Part shown: piece after piece, positions 1 to 9,767 of the stretch
How positions within the stretch are numbered: position 1 is the first letter of the stretch
How the letters are laid out: every line of letters starts with the position of its first letter
Source: Alphaproteobacteria bacterium
Lineage (GTDB): Bacteria > Pseudomonadota > Alphaproteobacteria > Sphingomonadales > JAKSBY01
Assembly (NCBI GenBank): GCA_021774625.1
Contig: JAJFIV010000034.1
Span: forward strand, 37,420 to 101,419
DNA length: 64,000 nucleotides
Direction of reading: 5' to 3'
Made by a program: the position numbers and the translations under genes
The notes under the pieces: generated by a model
The model's input: only the letters and a program-made list of their open reading frames with translations
Told to the model about the DNA's origin: nothing
Database searches by the model: none

Positions 1-1
1 G

Positions 2-2278
2 TTTCATGTTCCGGGGCGGGAGCCGATTGTGACCGCCTATTCCATGGCGCCCCTGCGTTCCGCGCTGGAACAGCAGGGGGTGGAAATTGATCATATCGCC
101 CGTTTTACGCCTTTCTGGATATCCCTGTCGCGGGACAATATCCTGTTCAATGAACAGGCGGTTTATTCCGATCCCGACATTCTGGATTTCTTTGATTTCA
201 CCTATCTGGAGGGCAGCAGGGAACGAGCGCTGACCTACCCGACGTCTATTGTTCTGACCCGCAGCCTGAAGGAAAAATATTTTGGCGGCGCGCCGGCGCT
301 GGGCGAAACGATTATTGTCGATGGCGATGTACCGTTTACCGTCGATGCGGTGATCGAGGACCTGCCGGATAACAGCCATTTTCTTCTGAATATCATTGCC
401 CCGATTTCCGCCCCCACTTTTTATTCCCGCGACCGGATTGAGACGCGCTGGGACAGAGGGTCCGTGATGACTTATATACAATTGGCGGATGGCGAAAGGC
501 CGGAAGCTGTCACTGATCGCTTCAACACGATTATCGAAACATTCGTGCCCGAGATCAATTTGCAGGGCGCCAGTATTCCCGGCGAAGATGTGATTGAATT
601 ACGCATGGTGCCGGTGCGGGATATTCATCTTTTTTCCAAATCGGGAAATAATATGAAACCCGGTGGCAACCCCAATATTGTTTATCTTTTTACCGGCATT
701 GCGTTTCTTATTCTCTCTATTGCCATCGTCAATTTTGTCGGCCTGACAACGGCCCGCTATACGCTGCGCAACAAGGAAGTGGCGCTTCGAAAGGTGCTGG
801 GCGCGGGGCGCAAAGACCTTATCATGCAGTTCCTGGGTGAAGCGGGCCTTTTTATGTCGGTCGCCATCCTTATCGCTTTTGTGCTGAGTGAACTGGCGCT
901 GCCCTGGTTCAATAATCTGGTTGGCCTCGAGCTTACCATCCAGATGTTGCTGACACCGTTGAATACGGGTCTGGTGATCTTTTTCGTCGCGCTGACGACG
1001 CTGGCGGCAGGTCTGTATCCGGCCTTCTTTCTGTCATCCGTCAGACCGGCGGCAACACTGGGTGAGCGGGGATCAGCTTTTCTTAAACCTGGCCTGATGC
1101 GCTCGGCGATCGTATTTTTTCAGTTTATCATCACCATCGTACTGATCGTTGCGGTCACGGTGATTTATCAGCAGATCAATTATGCGAAAAATCTTGATCT
1201 GGGATTTGAAAGCGAAAACCGGCTGGTTCTTTCCGGTATTCAGCGCGGACCGGATGAAACAATTTATAACACAGACACTCTGACGCAACAGCTTTTGCGC
1301 CATCCGGATATTCTGACGGTTGCCGCTTCGCAAAGCATTCCCTCACAGGCCATTCGCGCCACAGGCGTCTTTCAACGGGCCAATGGCGATGCGGCGGAAA
1401 GTTTTACCCTCAGCACCCTGTCTGTGGGCTTGGATTTTTTCCAGGCTTTCGGCATTGATCCAGTCGCGGGGCGTCTCTTTTCACGTGACTTTTCCACCGA
1501 CGATCTGACGGCGCCCACAACTGCGCCGCCCAAAAACTCCGCCGCTGTCATTGTCAATGTAAGCGCCGCCCGGCAACTGGGTTTTGCCCGGCCCGAGGTG
1601 GCCATCGACCAGGTCGTCCGGCAAAATCGGGGCGACGGGACTCGCTATGAATTCACGATTGTCGGCGTTGTGCCGGATTTCAAATGGCGCTCGGCGCTTG
1701 ATCCTGTCCAGCCCATCATTTTCTATTCGGACCGCAGCCAGATCGTGCACCTGACCCTGCATTTGCGCGGCGGACATAACAATGATGTTTATGCCCATAT
1801 TGACGAAGTGTGGAACGGGGTGTTCGCCGATCAGGAAATTATACGCCAATTTCTCTCCGATATGATGCAACAGCTTTTTCTGGCGGAAGACACGCTGATC
1901 ACGGTCCTGCTGGTCTTCGCCGTGCTCGCAATGGGGGTGGCGGGATTAGGCCTGTTCGGACTTGCCGCTTTTGCCGCGCAGCGACGCACCCGGGAGATTG
2001 CCATCCGCAAGGTTCTGGGGGCTTCTATTCCCGATATTCTGCGCCTGCTGGTCTGGCAGTTTTCAAAGCCGGTGATCCTGGCCAACCTGATCGCCTGGCC
2101 GATCGCCTATTATGCCATGTCCGACTGGCTGGAAAACTATGCCTTTCGCATTGACCTGACGCTGCTGCCCTTTGTCTTTGCCGCCGTCATAGCCCTTTTT
2201 ACCGCGATTACCACGGTCAGCAGCCACGCCTTCAACGTGGCGCGGTCCAATCCCGTCCTTGGACTGAGATACGAATAG
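2..2278 (+). CDS. FtsX/MacB-type ABC transporter permease, copy 1 (N-terminus cut by window)
   Basis: Inner-membrane subunit of a MacB/FtsX-class (type VII) ABC transporter; the substrate is unknown. The frame is open from base 2. Its first residues FHVPGREP align with YEIPGRSP near residue 70 of the next gene, so roughly 65-70 N-terminal residues lie to the left and the GTG at 29 is not the true start. Visible parts are a MacB-type periplasmic domain, three membrane segments of FtsX domain 1 (starting at FTGIAFLILSIAIVNFVGL), a fourth segment (AIVFFQFIITIVLIVAVTV), a second periplasmic domain and the final three-helix FtsX domain with QFSKPVILANLIAWP. The C-terminus ARSNPVLGLRYE is the family signature here. 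It ends 9 bases before copy 2, so an operon is likely. Family assignment is firm; transported substrate is not inferable. Confidence 0.9.
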   Translation, partial: FHVPGREPIVTAYSMAPLRSALEQQGVEIDHIARFTPFWISLSRDNILFNEQAVYSDPDILDFFDFTYLEGSRERALTYPTSIVLTRSLKEKYFGGAPALGETIIVDGDVPFTVDAVIEDLPDNSHFLLNIIAPISAPTFYSRDRIETRWDRGSVMTYIQLADGERPEAVTDRFNTIIETFVPEINLQGASIPGEDVIELRMVPVRDIHLFSKSGNNMKPGGNPNIVYLFTGIAFLILSIAIVNFVGLTTARYTLRNKEVALRKVLGAGRKDLIMQFLGEAGLFMSVAILIAFVLSELALPWFNNLVGLELTIQMLLTPLNTGLVIFFVALTTLAAGLYPAFFLSSVRPAATLGERGSAFLKPGLMRSAIVFFQFIITIVLIVAVTVIYQQINYAKNLDLGFESENRLVLSGIQRGPDETIYNTDTLTQQLLRHPDILTVAASQSIPSQAIRATGVFQRANGDAAESFTLSTLSVGLDFFQAFGIDPVAGRLFSRDFSTDDLTAPTTAPPKNSAAVIVNVSAARQLGFARPEVAIDQVVRQNRGDGTRYEFTIVGVVPDFKWRSALDPVQPIIFYSDRSQIVHLTLHLRGGHNNDVYAHIDEVWNGVFADQEIIRQFLSDMMQQLFLAEDTLITVLLVFAVLAMGVAGLGLFGLAAFAAQRRTREIAIRKVLGASIPDILRLLVWQFSKPVILANLIAWPIAYYAMSDWLENYAFRIDLTLLPFVFAAVIALFTAITTVSSHAFNVARSNPVLGLRYE

Positions 2279-2287
2279 GGAGAGAAA

Positions 2288-4774
2288 ATGTATAAAAATT
2301 ACGTCACGACAGCGCTGCGGAATCTCTTCAAGAACAAGCTTTATTCCGCCATCAATATTCTCGGCCTCACAGTGGGCCTGGCGGCGGGGCTTTTGATCTT
2401 TCTGTTTGTGCGCTGGGAACTCAGTTACGATCAATGGGTGCCGGACGGAGAGCGGATTTACCGGCTGCACAGCACCTATGAAATACCGGGCCGCAGCCCG
2501 TTCCGGACGGTTCGATCATCCGGCCCGATGGCGGAAAATCTGCCGCTTAGCTTTCCGGAAATCGAATCCATTGTGCGCCTGAATTATATCAGCCCGACCA
2601 TCCTGCATGAAGGCGAGGCTTTCAATCAACAAGTCACAATGGTTGATCCCAGTTTTTTCGATGTCTTCGATCTGCCCATGGCGGAAGGAACGCCTGAGGG
2701 GGCCTTGCGGGATTTCAGTTCAATCCTGATATCGGAAAGTACCCGGCAGCGTTATTTCGGCGATCAGCCCGCTCTCGGAAAAACCATGGTCTTTTGTTGC
2801 CTGCAGGGCCAAACCATCGACCTGAAAGTCACCGGGGTGCTGAAAGATATTGCGGACAATTCGCACCTGGATTTTCAGGCGCTCATTCTGATCAACAAGG
2901 AAGCGTTCCGGCAAAGCCCCTGGATGTTTGAAAGCTGGACATCGGTCAATAATCACACCTTTATCAAATTCCGTCCGGGTACGGATATTGCAGCTTTTGA
3001 AGCGGGCCTGCCCGCCTTTATCGATGAAAAAATCCCGCCGAATCCGGATGCCGGCGTCGGCAAAACTTCGGACTTTATGAAACTCAGTCTGATGAATTTG
3101 CGTGACCTGCATTTGCGGGCCGGTTTTCAGGCGTCCGATGTGGGTGATATCAAACCCCTTGGCAGTATGACCTCGGTCATCGGTTTTGCCGCTACCGCAA
3201 TTCTTATCCTGATCATCGCATCGATTAATTTCATGAATCTGTCAACGGCGCGGTCAAGCCTCAGGGCGCGGGAAGTCAGTCTGCGCAAAGTCGTTGGCGC
3301 GAGTAAAAAACAATTGGTGCAGCAGTTTCTGGGAGAATCCTTCATTATAACGGCCATCGCCATGATCCTGGCGATTGTGGCGGTGGAACTGACGCTTCCC
3401 TGGTATAATAATTTTCTGAATCTGGAACTGAGCCTCAATCTTTTCACCGACCCGGTGTTGATTCCGGCGCTTGTCGCGGCGGTAACTCTTCTTGGAGCCA
3501 TCAGCGGACTCTATCCGGCTTTCAATCTTTCCGCCTTCAAGCCGGCGCGGATTCTTGCCGCCAACCAGTCCAGCGCCTCATCGAAAATGGGCGGGCTCAG
3601 AACGGCTTTGGTGGTTGTGCAGTTTTCAGTCACGGTGGCGCTGCTGATCATTACCGCTGTGGTCTATATCCAGACCGAATACGCCAAATCGGTGGAGCTT
3701 GGCTTTGAGAGGGAAAACCGGCTGGTTTTGCGGGGTGTGAGGGACGGAGCAAATGCCGACAGCCGCACCGCTTTTGTGAATGAAGTCCGGCGATTGCCGG
3801 AAGTCCGGGCGGCGGTCCTTTCCTCCGATGTGCCGACCGACAATAATGAAAACAACAATGGTTTTGCTCTGGCAGGGGATGAAAGCGCCCGGAATTATGC
3901 GCTGAATATCATTTCGACCGACTATGGCTTTATGGAGGCCTACGGTATTGATCTGCTGGCGGGACGGGATTTATCGCAGGAGTTTGGTAGCGACAATATT
4001 GTCCTGCCGCCGGAGGAAGGGGTTGTGCAAACCGTTTCCGCCCTGGTCAATGAATCGGCCGCGCGTCATCTGGGCTTTTCCGATCCTCAGGCTGCATTGG
4101 GCGCCATTCTGCGCTCTGATGTTTTCGAGGCGGGCCCCATTGAGCACAGAATTGTCGGCGTCATTCCGGACCTGCAAATGCGTTCCGTAAAATATGACGC
4201 CCGGCCGACCATTTACTTCCGCAGCGAGGCCCGGCTGAATGATCTGACCATTGTCTTTGACGGCGGCAATGCCCCGGCCCTTATCGACAAGATCGAGGCG
4301 ATGTGGCGGGAGAATTATCCGCGCACGCCCTTTACCTATACGTTTCTCAATGATCTGATCACCGGCCAGTATGCGGAAGAAGACCGGCAATCCACGGTGT
4401 TCCTGTTCTTCACCGGCCTTGCCATTCTGGTGGCCTCGTTGGGTTTGTTCGGCCTTGCCTCCTTCGCCATTGTGCAAAGGACCAAGGAAGTGGGCATCCG
4501 CAAGGTTCTGGGCGCCGATATTCCGGATATCGTCCGGCTGATGCTGTGGCAGTTCTCAAAACCGGTGCTGATAGCCAACCTGATCGCCTGGCCGGTCGCC
4601 TGGTATCTTAGCCAGAACTGGCTCGAAGGCTTCGAACAGCGCATCTCGGCTTTTAATCCTTTCATTTTCGCCGGCGCGACGCTTGCCGCACTCCTGATTG
4701 CCTGGATTACCGTTGGCGGCCACGCCATCCGCGTCGCCCGGTCCAATCCGGTCCATGCGCTGCGGTACGAATAA
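2288..4774 (+). CDS. FtsX/MacB-type ABC transporter permease, copy 2
   Basis: An 828-residue double-FtsX permease. The order is an N-terminal membrane helix (about 19-42), a MacB-like periplasmic domain (about 45-270), three helices of FtsX domain 1 (about 295-415), a linker with a fifth helix (about 435-462), a second periplasmic domain (about 465-660) and three C-terminal helices (about 700-815). It carries the motif REVSLRKVVGAS after helix 2 and TKEVGIRKVLGA in the second half, the cytoplasmic coupling region expected to contact an ATPase. The ATG is preceded by GGGAGAG at good spacing, 9 bases after copy 1, and it ends NPVHALRYE. The ATPase partner is not in this window. In related loci such permeases mediate lipoprotein, peptide or drug export; which applies here is unknown. 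Confidence 0.92.
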   Translation: MYKNYVTTALRNLFKNKLYSAINILGLTVGLAAGLLIFLFVRWELSYDQWVPDGERIYRLHSTYEIPGRSPFRTVRSSGPMAENLPLSFPEIESIVRLNYISPTILHEGEAFNQQVTMVDPSFFDVFDLPMAEGTPEGALRDFSSILISESTRQRYFGDQPALGKTMVFCCLQGQTIDLKVTGVLKDIADNSHLDFQALILINKEAFRQSPWMFESWTSVNNHTFIKFRPGTDIAAFEAGLPAFIDEKIPPNPDAGVGKTSDFMKLSLMNLRDLHLRAGFQASDVGDIKPLGSMTSVIGFAATAILILIIASINFMNLSTARSSLRAREVSLRKVVGASKKQLVQQFLGESFIITAIAMILAIVAVELTLPWYNNFLNLELSLNLFTDPVLIPALVAAVTLLGAISGLYPAFNLSAFKPARILAANQSSASSKMGGLRTALVVVQFSVTVALLIITAVVYIQTEYAKSVELGFERENRLVLRGVRDGANADSRTAFVNEVRRLPEVRAAVLSSDVPTDNNENNNGFALAGDESARNYALNIISTDYGFMEAYGIDLLAGRDLSQEFGSDNIVLPPEEGVVQTVSALVNESAARHLGFSDPQAALGAILRSDVFEAGPIEHRIVGVIPDLQMRSVKYDARPTIYFRSEARLNDLTIVFDGGNAPALIDKIEAMWRENYPRTPFTYTFLNDLITGQYAEEDRQSTVFLFFTGLAILVASLGLFGLASFAIVQRTKEVGIRKVLGADIPDIVRLMLWQFSKPVLIANLIAWPVAWYLSQNWLEGFEQRISAFNPFIFAGATLAALLIAWITVGGHAIRVARSNPVHALRYE

Positions 4775-4794
4775 ACAGCCAAAGGAGGAAAAAG

Positions 4795-7251
4795 ATGATC
4801 AAAAATTATATTATAACGGCGATCCGTAATCTTCTGAAGCATAAGCTTCATTCCTTCATCAATATATTCGGACTTGCCATCGGTTTTGCCGTGGCCATGC
4901 TGATCGCGTTTTTTGTCCGGACCGAGCTTTCCTTTGAACAGGGTTTTACCAAAGCGGATCAGATTTACCGCCTGACCTGGGAAAGCAAGACCACCGGCAA
5001 CCGGTTTGGAACCGTCGATAATCCCGCGGGCCCCGCAATGGCGAAGGATTTTCCGGAAGTGCTGGACGCCAACCGACTCGCCACGAGCGAGATGTTGCTG
5101 TCGGTAGATGACCGGCAGGCGTTTGAGACCGTATATTTTTCCGAAAATAATTTTTTTGCGCTTTTTGATCTTCAGTTTATTGAAGGTTCTCCGGCAAACG
5201 CTCTTGCTGATCCCAATTCTATTGTGCTCACGCAATCAGCCGCGGAAAAATATTTTGGTGACGAGTCCGCTATGGGCCGTTCCCTGACGCTCGGCGGTTC
5301 GCAGGATATGGTGGTCACGGCGGTCATCGCCGATATGCCGGCCACTACCCAGTTCACTATGAATTTTCTTGCTCCGATGGAAACTGCCGCCGCGCTCTTT
5401 GGAGGAGAATTTCTCGAACGCTGGGGTTCGGACGTGCTGCATGCCTATCTGCTGCTGGCGCCCGGCACCGATCCGGTTGCACTGGAAGCAAAATTTCCGG
5501 ACTTTATTGACCGGTATATGGATGGCCGCAGCGAATTTATTTCATACCGGCTGCAGGCGCTGGGTGATATTCATTTCACGCCCAATCTGGAAAATGAACT
5601 GCCGGAACGCGATGGGATCACTGGGGCGGTGAAAAGTTTCCGCGAAAAAAGCAATATTTATATTCTGGCCATCGCGGCACTGTTTGTGCTTGTGGTTGCC
5701 TCGATCAATTTCATCAATCTGCAGGTCGCCCAGGCCAGCCACCGGATGAAGGAAGTGGCGGTCCGCAAGGTCAATGGCGCCACCCGCAATGATATCGCCC
5801 TGCAATTTATCGGCGAATCCCTCTTTCTGGCGCTGTTCGGTTTTGCCGCCGCCCTGATATTGACGGAAATTGCCGCCCCCTGGTTCGGCGATTTATCCGG
5901 CGTCCGGTTTTCCCTGTTCCAGCATACCGGTGGGCTTTTTCTGCCGGCTTTTGTCGGTGTGGCGCTTCTGGTCGGGCTGATTTCCGGCCTTTATCCCTCG
6001 CTTTTGCTGGCCGGACTGCTGCCGGCGAAAATCTTCAAGGGAGAGTTTTTCTCCACCGGCAGCGGCGCCCATCTTCGCACCGGGCTGGTGGTGATCCAGT
6101 TTGCCATCGCCATCGGGCTGATCATCGCCACCACGGTCATTCGTTCTCAAGTGGAATATAGTATGGAGAAACCGCTGGGTTATGACCGGTCCGAGATTAT
6201 CACGATCCCCATGGACCGTCGCATCATCCGGGAAAATTACGTGACCCTGAAAACCGGGTTTCTGACCTATCCGGATGTGGTTTCCGTCACCTCTTCTTCC
6301 ATCGCGCCGACCCGCGATCTGTCCGATGGCTGGAGTTTTACCGAACCCGGCGGGTCGGAAGAAGAAACGCTGAGCGTCCGCGCCGCTTTCGTCAATTTCG
6401 ATTTTTTTGAAACCTATGGCATTGAAATGGCGGCTGGACGCGCCTTTTCCGAAGCCTTCGGCAATGATCGGGCGCCTTTTCCGGATGCCGAAAACCCCCA
6501 TATTGAAACGACCGTTATTCTCAATGAAACGGCCCTGCGAACTTGGGGCTGGGGCAATCCGCAGGACGCCCTCGGCCGCACGCTCCTTACGAACTATACT
6601 GATGACGGTGTGGAGTTAAGCATGGCTTTTACCGTTGTGGGCATCGCGCGTGATGTCCATTTCCGCTCGCTCCGCAACGAAATCGTCCCCATGGCCTATA
6701 TGAATGCGCCGGGTGGCGCGATGATCTCCATCAAAACCAGCGGCGATAATATGGCCGGCGTTCTGGACCATATCGGCGGGGTGTGGAGTTCGGTCATTGC
6801 CGATTATCCCTTGCGGACAACGTTCATTGCCGATGATTATCAGGCGCTTTATGCGGACGAACAGCGGAGTCTGGAACTGTCTTCGGTGGTTTCTCTGCTC
6901 GCCATTATCATTTCCTGTCTTGGCCTTTACTCAATCGCGGCGTTTATTGCGGAAAAGCGCACCAAGGAAATCGGCATCCGCAAAGTGCATGGCGCATCAG
7001 TGCCGGCGCTGGTGCGCGCCGTTTCCCTGCATTTCCTGAAGCCGGTCCTGTTGGCCAATCTGATCGCCTGGCCGCTGGCCTTTTATTTCATGGATCAGTG
7101 GCTGACGGGCTTTGCCTATCGCATTGATCTCGGCCTCAGCCCGTTCCTGATCGCCGGCGTTGGGGCTGCGCTGATTGCCCTTGCCACAGTGCTCGCCCAC
7201 GCCATCCGCGTCGCCCGGTCCAATCCGGTCCATGCGCTGAGATATGAATAA
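4795..7251 (+). CDS. FtsX/MacB-type ABC transporter permease, copy 3
   Basis: An 818-residue paralogue with the same two-fold architecture: helix near residues 18-40, periplasmic domain, three-helix FtsX block starting at IYILAIAALFVLVVASINF, mid-protein helix, second periplasmic domain and C-terminal FtsX block. It is the most divergent copy at the conserved C-terminal segment: SLHFLKPVLLANLIAWP replaces the WQFSKPV of its neighbours, and KVHGAS replaces KVLGAS in the coupling region. The ATG follows AAAGGAGG at ideal spacing, 20 bases after copy 2. Divergence at the coupling loop could mean a different partner in a heteromeric complex, but that is inference. Confidence 0.92.
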   Translation: MIKNYIITAIRNLLKHKLHSFINIFGLAIGFAVAMLIAFFVRTELSFEQGFTKADQIYRLTWESKTTGNRFGTVDNPAGPAMAKDFPEVLDANRLATSEMLLSVDDRQAFETVYFSENNFFALFDLQFIEGSPANALADPNSIVLTQSAAEKYFGDESAMGRSLTLGGSQDMVVTAVIADMPATTQFTMNFLAPMETAAALFGGEFLERWGSDVLHAYLLLAPGTDPVALEAKFPDFIDRYMDGRSEFISYRLQALGDIHFTPNLENELPERDGITGAVKSFREKSNIYILAIAALFVLVVASINFINLQVAQASHRMKEVAVRKVNGATRNDIALQFIGESLFLALFGFAAALILTEIAAPWFGDLSGVRFSLFQHTGGLFLPAFVGVALLVGLISGLYPSLLLAGLLPAKIFKGEFFSTGSGAHLRTGLVVIQFAIAIGLIIATTVIRSQVEYSMEKPLGYDRSEIITIPMDRRIIRENYVTLKTGFLTYPDVVSVTSSSIAPTRDLSDGWSFTEPGGSEEETLSVRAAFVNFDFFETYGIEMAAGRAFSEAFGNDRAPFPDAENPHIETTVILNETALRTWGWGNPQDALGRTLLTNYTDDGVELSMAFTVVGIARDVHFRSLRNEIVPMAYMNAPGGAMISIKTSGDNMAGVLDHIGGVWSSVIADYPLRTTFIADDYQALYADEQRSLELSSVVSLLAIIISCLGLYSIAAFIAEKRTKEIGIRKVHGASVPALVRAVSLHFLKPVLLANLIAWPLAFYFMDQWLTGFAYRIDLGLSPFLIAGVGAALIALATVLAHAIRVARSNPVHALRYE

Positions 7252-7268
7252 TAAATGGAAAGATCATC

Positions 7269-9746
7269 ATGTTTGCCAATTATGTCACGACGGCGTTGCG
7301 TAATCTTTTTAAGAACAAGCTTTATTCCTTCATCAATATTGTCGGTCTGGCGGTCGGTCTGGCGGCCTGTATCCTGATCCTGCTGTTTGTGCGGGATCAG
7401 TTATCTTATGACCGGCATGTGCCGGGGACGGAAGATATTCATAAAATCCAGATGGAATTAAGCCCCCCGGGCCGTGATACGATTTACTGGGCGACCGGGC
7501 CGGGCAGGGCTTACGATGAACTGGAAGCGCTGGTGCCTGAAATCACCGATGTGGCGCGGATATTCTATCGGCAGACCACAGTGCAGCGGGATGCCAATAT
7601 CTTCAGTGAAAATCTGATGTATGCCAGTCCCAATTTCTTCGAATTTTTTGGCGTGCCGTTTGTGGCGGGCGATGCCGCAAGGGCCTTGCAGGATACCCGC
7701 TCCGTGGTCATTTCCCAAAGCATGGCGCGGAAGTATCTGGGCCGGGCGGACGGCGCCGTCGGCCAGACCCTGACCATTGCCACCACGCGCGGCGATGAGG
7801 ATTTTGTGGTGACCGGCGTGGTCGAAGACTGGCCCGTCACCAGCCATATGGTGTTTGATCTCGCCATTATGATCAATCCGCCGGATTTTGCCGATCAGCC
7901 CAATTTGCTGCAGCGCTGGATGGCGGGGAATACCCATCTTTATATCAAGCTGGAACCGGGCGCCGACCCGACGGTTCTGGCGCCGCAATTTTTCGATATC
8001 ATCGACCGTCAGGCGACGCCGGAGGTCCTGGAATTTCAGATGCCGGTCGAGAGCGCAACGGAAATCGCCACCCTGGTGACGGTCGCCCTGCGCGACGTTC
8101 ATCTGGAAGGTTTTAGCCGGTTCAGCATTAAACCCAAAGGCAGCCTCGGCATTGTCATCACCTTTACGGCGGTGGCGGTCCTGATCCTGCTGATCGCGGT
8201 GATCAATTTCACCAATCTTTCCAGCGCCCGGGCGTTGCATCGCGCCCGCGAGGTCGGCATGCGCAAGGTTCTGGGCGCCAGCCGCCGGCAGCTGATTTCC
8301 CAGATCCTGGGGGAATCGGTGATATTCGCAGGGCTGGCGATGCTGCTGGCGATGGCGCTTTCAGAATTGATCCTGCCTTTCTATAACCGGTTTCTGGGCA
8401 CGGAAATGGCCCTCAATTATGCCAGCGATCCCGCCGTCGGGCTGACCTTTATAGGCCTTGCCGTTATCGCCGGTTTGATGGGCGGGCTTTATCCAGCGGC
8501 GTATCTTTCCAAATTCCGCCCGGCGGAGGTTCTGAAATCCGGCAAGTCGGAAGCCGGGCCGTCGCCCCGGCTCCGTACGGTTTTGGTCATTCTGCAATTC
8601 GCCATTTCCATCGCGCTCATTTCGGCGACCGCCATTGTCTATAACCAGATGCAGTTTGCCCGTAATTTCGATCCCGGATTTGAAAAGGAAAATGTCGTTG
8701 TCCTTGGCGGCATCAACCGGGCGGAGGTCTTTCCGCTTCGCCATACCCTGCGGGAGGAATTGTTGAGCCACGCCGCTATTGAAAGTGCGACGCTTTCCTC
8801 CCTTACTCCGGGTTTTCCCATCGGCAACGGCACGCGGGCTTTTGTACCAGACAATCCGGAGCCCATCGTGCTGATGATGCGGCCGATTGATTTCGGTTTT
8901 TTTGATACCTACGGTATTGAGCCCATTGCCGGGCGCAGCCTGTCCCGGGATTTCGGGACGGATATCATTCGTGACCGCAACAGCCGCGCGGTCAATGACG
9001 GCTCGGTCGTCATCAATTCCATCGCCGCGGTCCGCATGGGTCTTGGCACGCCGCAAGAGGCTATCGGCAAAAGCTTCAGATTTCTGGCTGACAGCAATGA
9101 TACCAGCGCCGAGGTAACGGCGACCGTGGTCGGGGTTTTGCCCGACATCAATTTTTCTTCGATCCGCGATACCGTCAGTCCGGAGATTTTCTTTGTCGAT
9201 GAACAGACCCAGAATTTTCTCAGCCTGAAATACCGCTCCGACGACACCGGCGCCGTGCTCGGTTTCATCGATCAGACCTGGCGCGGCCTGGTGCCCGATG
9301 CGCCGGTCACCCGCTTTTTTCTGGATGATAATATCGCCGCCCAATATCAGACAGAGGAAACCAGCGGCCGGATATTCGCGGTCTTCGCGCTGCTGGCTAT
9401 CCTGGTCTCAAGTCTTGGCCTTTACGGGCTTGCCTCCTTCATTGCGGAGCGGCGGACAAGGGAAATCGGCATCCGCAAGGTGCTGGGCGCCTCGGTCCGC
9501 AACATTGTGCAACTGATGGTCTGGCAGTTTTCCAAACCCGTCCTGATCGCCAATCTGATTGCCTGGCCCGTCGCCTTTTATTTCATGAATGAATGGCTGT
9601 CAGGATTTGTCCATCGCATATCCCTGAGCCCATTGGTCTTCATCCTGGCCGGTCTCGCCGCGCTGCTGATCGCCTGGACCACGGTCGCCGGTCATGCCGT
9701 CCGCGTCGCCCGCACCAACCCGGCCATTGCGCTGCGATATGAATAA
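7269..9746 (+). CDS. FtsX/MacB-type ABC transporter permease, copy 4
   Basis: An 825-residue double-FtsX permease. The N-terminus (MFANYVTTALRNLFKNKLYS) is nearly the same as copy 2, then a helix (about 20-42), periplasmic domain, FtsX block starting at IVITFTAVAVLILLIAVINF, second periplasmic domain, and C-terminal block with WQFSKPVLIANLIAWP. It keeps both coupling motifs, REVGMRKVLGASRRQL and TREIGIRKVLGAS. It lies 17 bases downstream of copy 3 with a modest purine-rich ribosome site (ATGGAAAG). Its end is RTNPAIALRYE, shared with copy 5 rather than with copies 2 and 3, suggesting copies 4 and 5 are the closest pair or were homogenised. Confidence 0.92.
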   Translation: MFANYVTTALRNLFKNKLYSFINIVGLAVGLAACILILLFVRDQLSYDRHVPGTEDIHKIQMELSPPGRDTIYWATGPGRAYDELEALVPEITDVARIFYRQTTVQRDANIFSENLMYASPNFFEFFGVPFVAGDAARALQDTRSVVISQSMARKYLGRADGAVGQTLTIATTRGDEDFVVTGVVEDWPVTSHMVFDLAIMINPPDFADQPNLLQRWMAGNTHLYIKLEPGADPTVLAPQFFDIIDRQATPEVLEFQMPVESATEIATLVTVALRDVHLEGFSRFSIKPKGSLGIVITFTAVAVLILLIAVINFTNLSSARALHRAREVGMRKVLGASRRQLISQILGESVIFAGLAMLLAMALSELILPFYNRFLGTEMALNYASDPAVGLTFIGLAVIAGLMGGLYPAAYLSKFRPAEVLKSGKSEAGPSPRLRTVLVILQFAISIALISATAIVYNQMQFARNFDPGFEKENVVVLGGINRAEVFPLRHTLREELLSHAAIESATLSSLTPGFPIGNGTRAFVPDNPEPIVLMMRPIDFGFFDTYGIEPIAGRSLSRDFGTDIIRDRNSRAVNDGSVVINSIAAVRMGLGTPQEAIGKSFRFLADSNDTSAEVTATVVGVLPDINFSSIRDTVSPEIFFVDEQTQNFLSLKYRSDDTGAVLGFIDQTWRGLVPDAPVTRFFLDDNIAAQYQTEETSGRIFAVFALLAILVSSLGLYGLASFIAERRTREIGIRKVLGASVRNIVQLMVWQFSKPVLIANLIAWPVAFYFMNEWLSGFVHRISLSPLVFILAGLAALLIAWTTVAGHAVRVARTNPAIALRYE

Positions 9747-9767
9747 GCCGCAAAAGAGGTCATCTGT

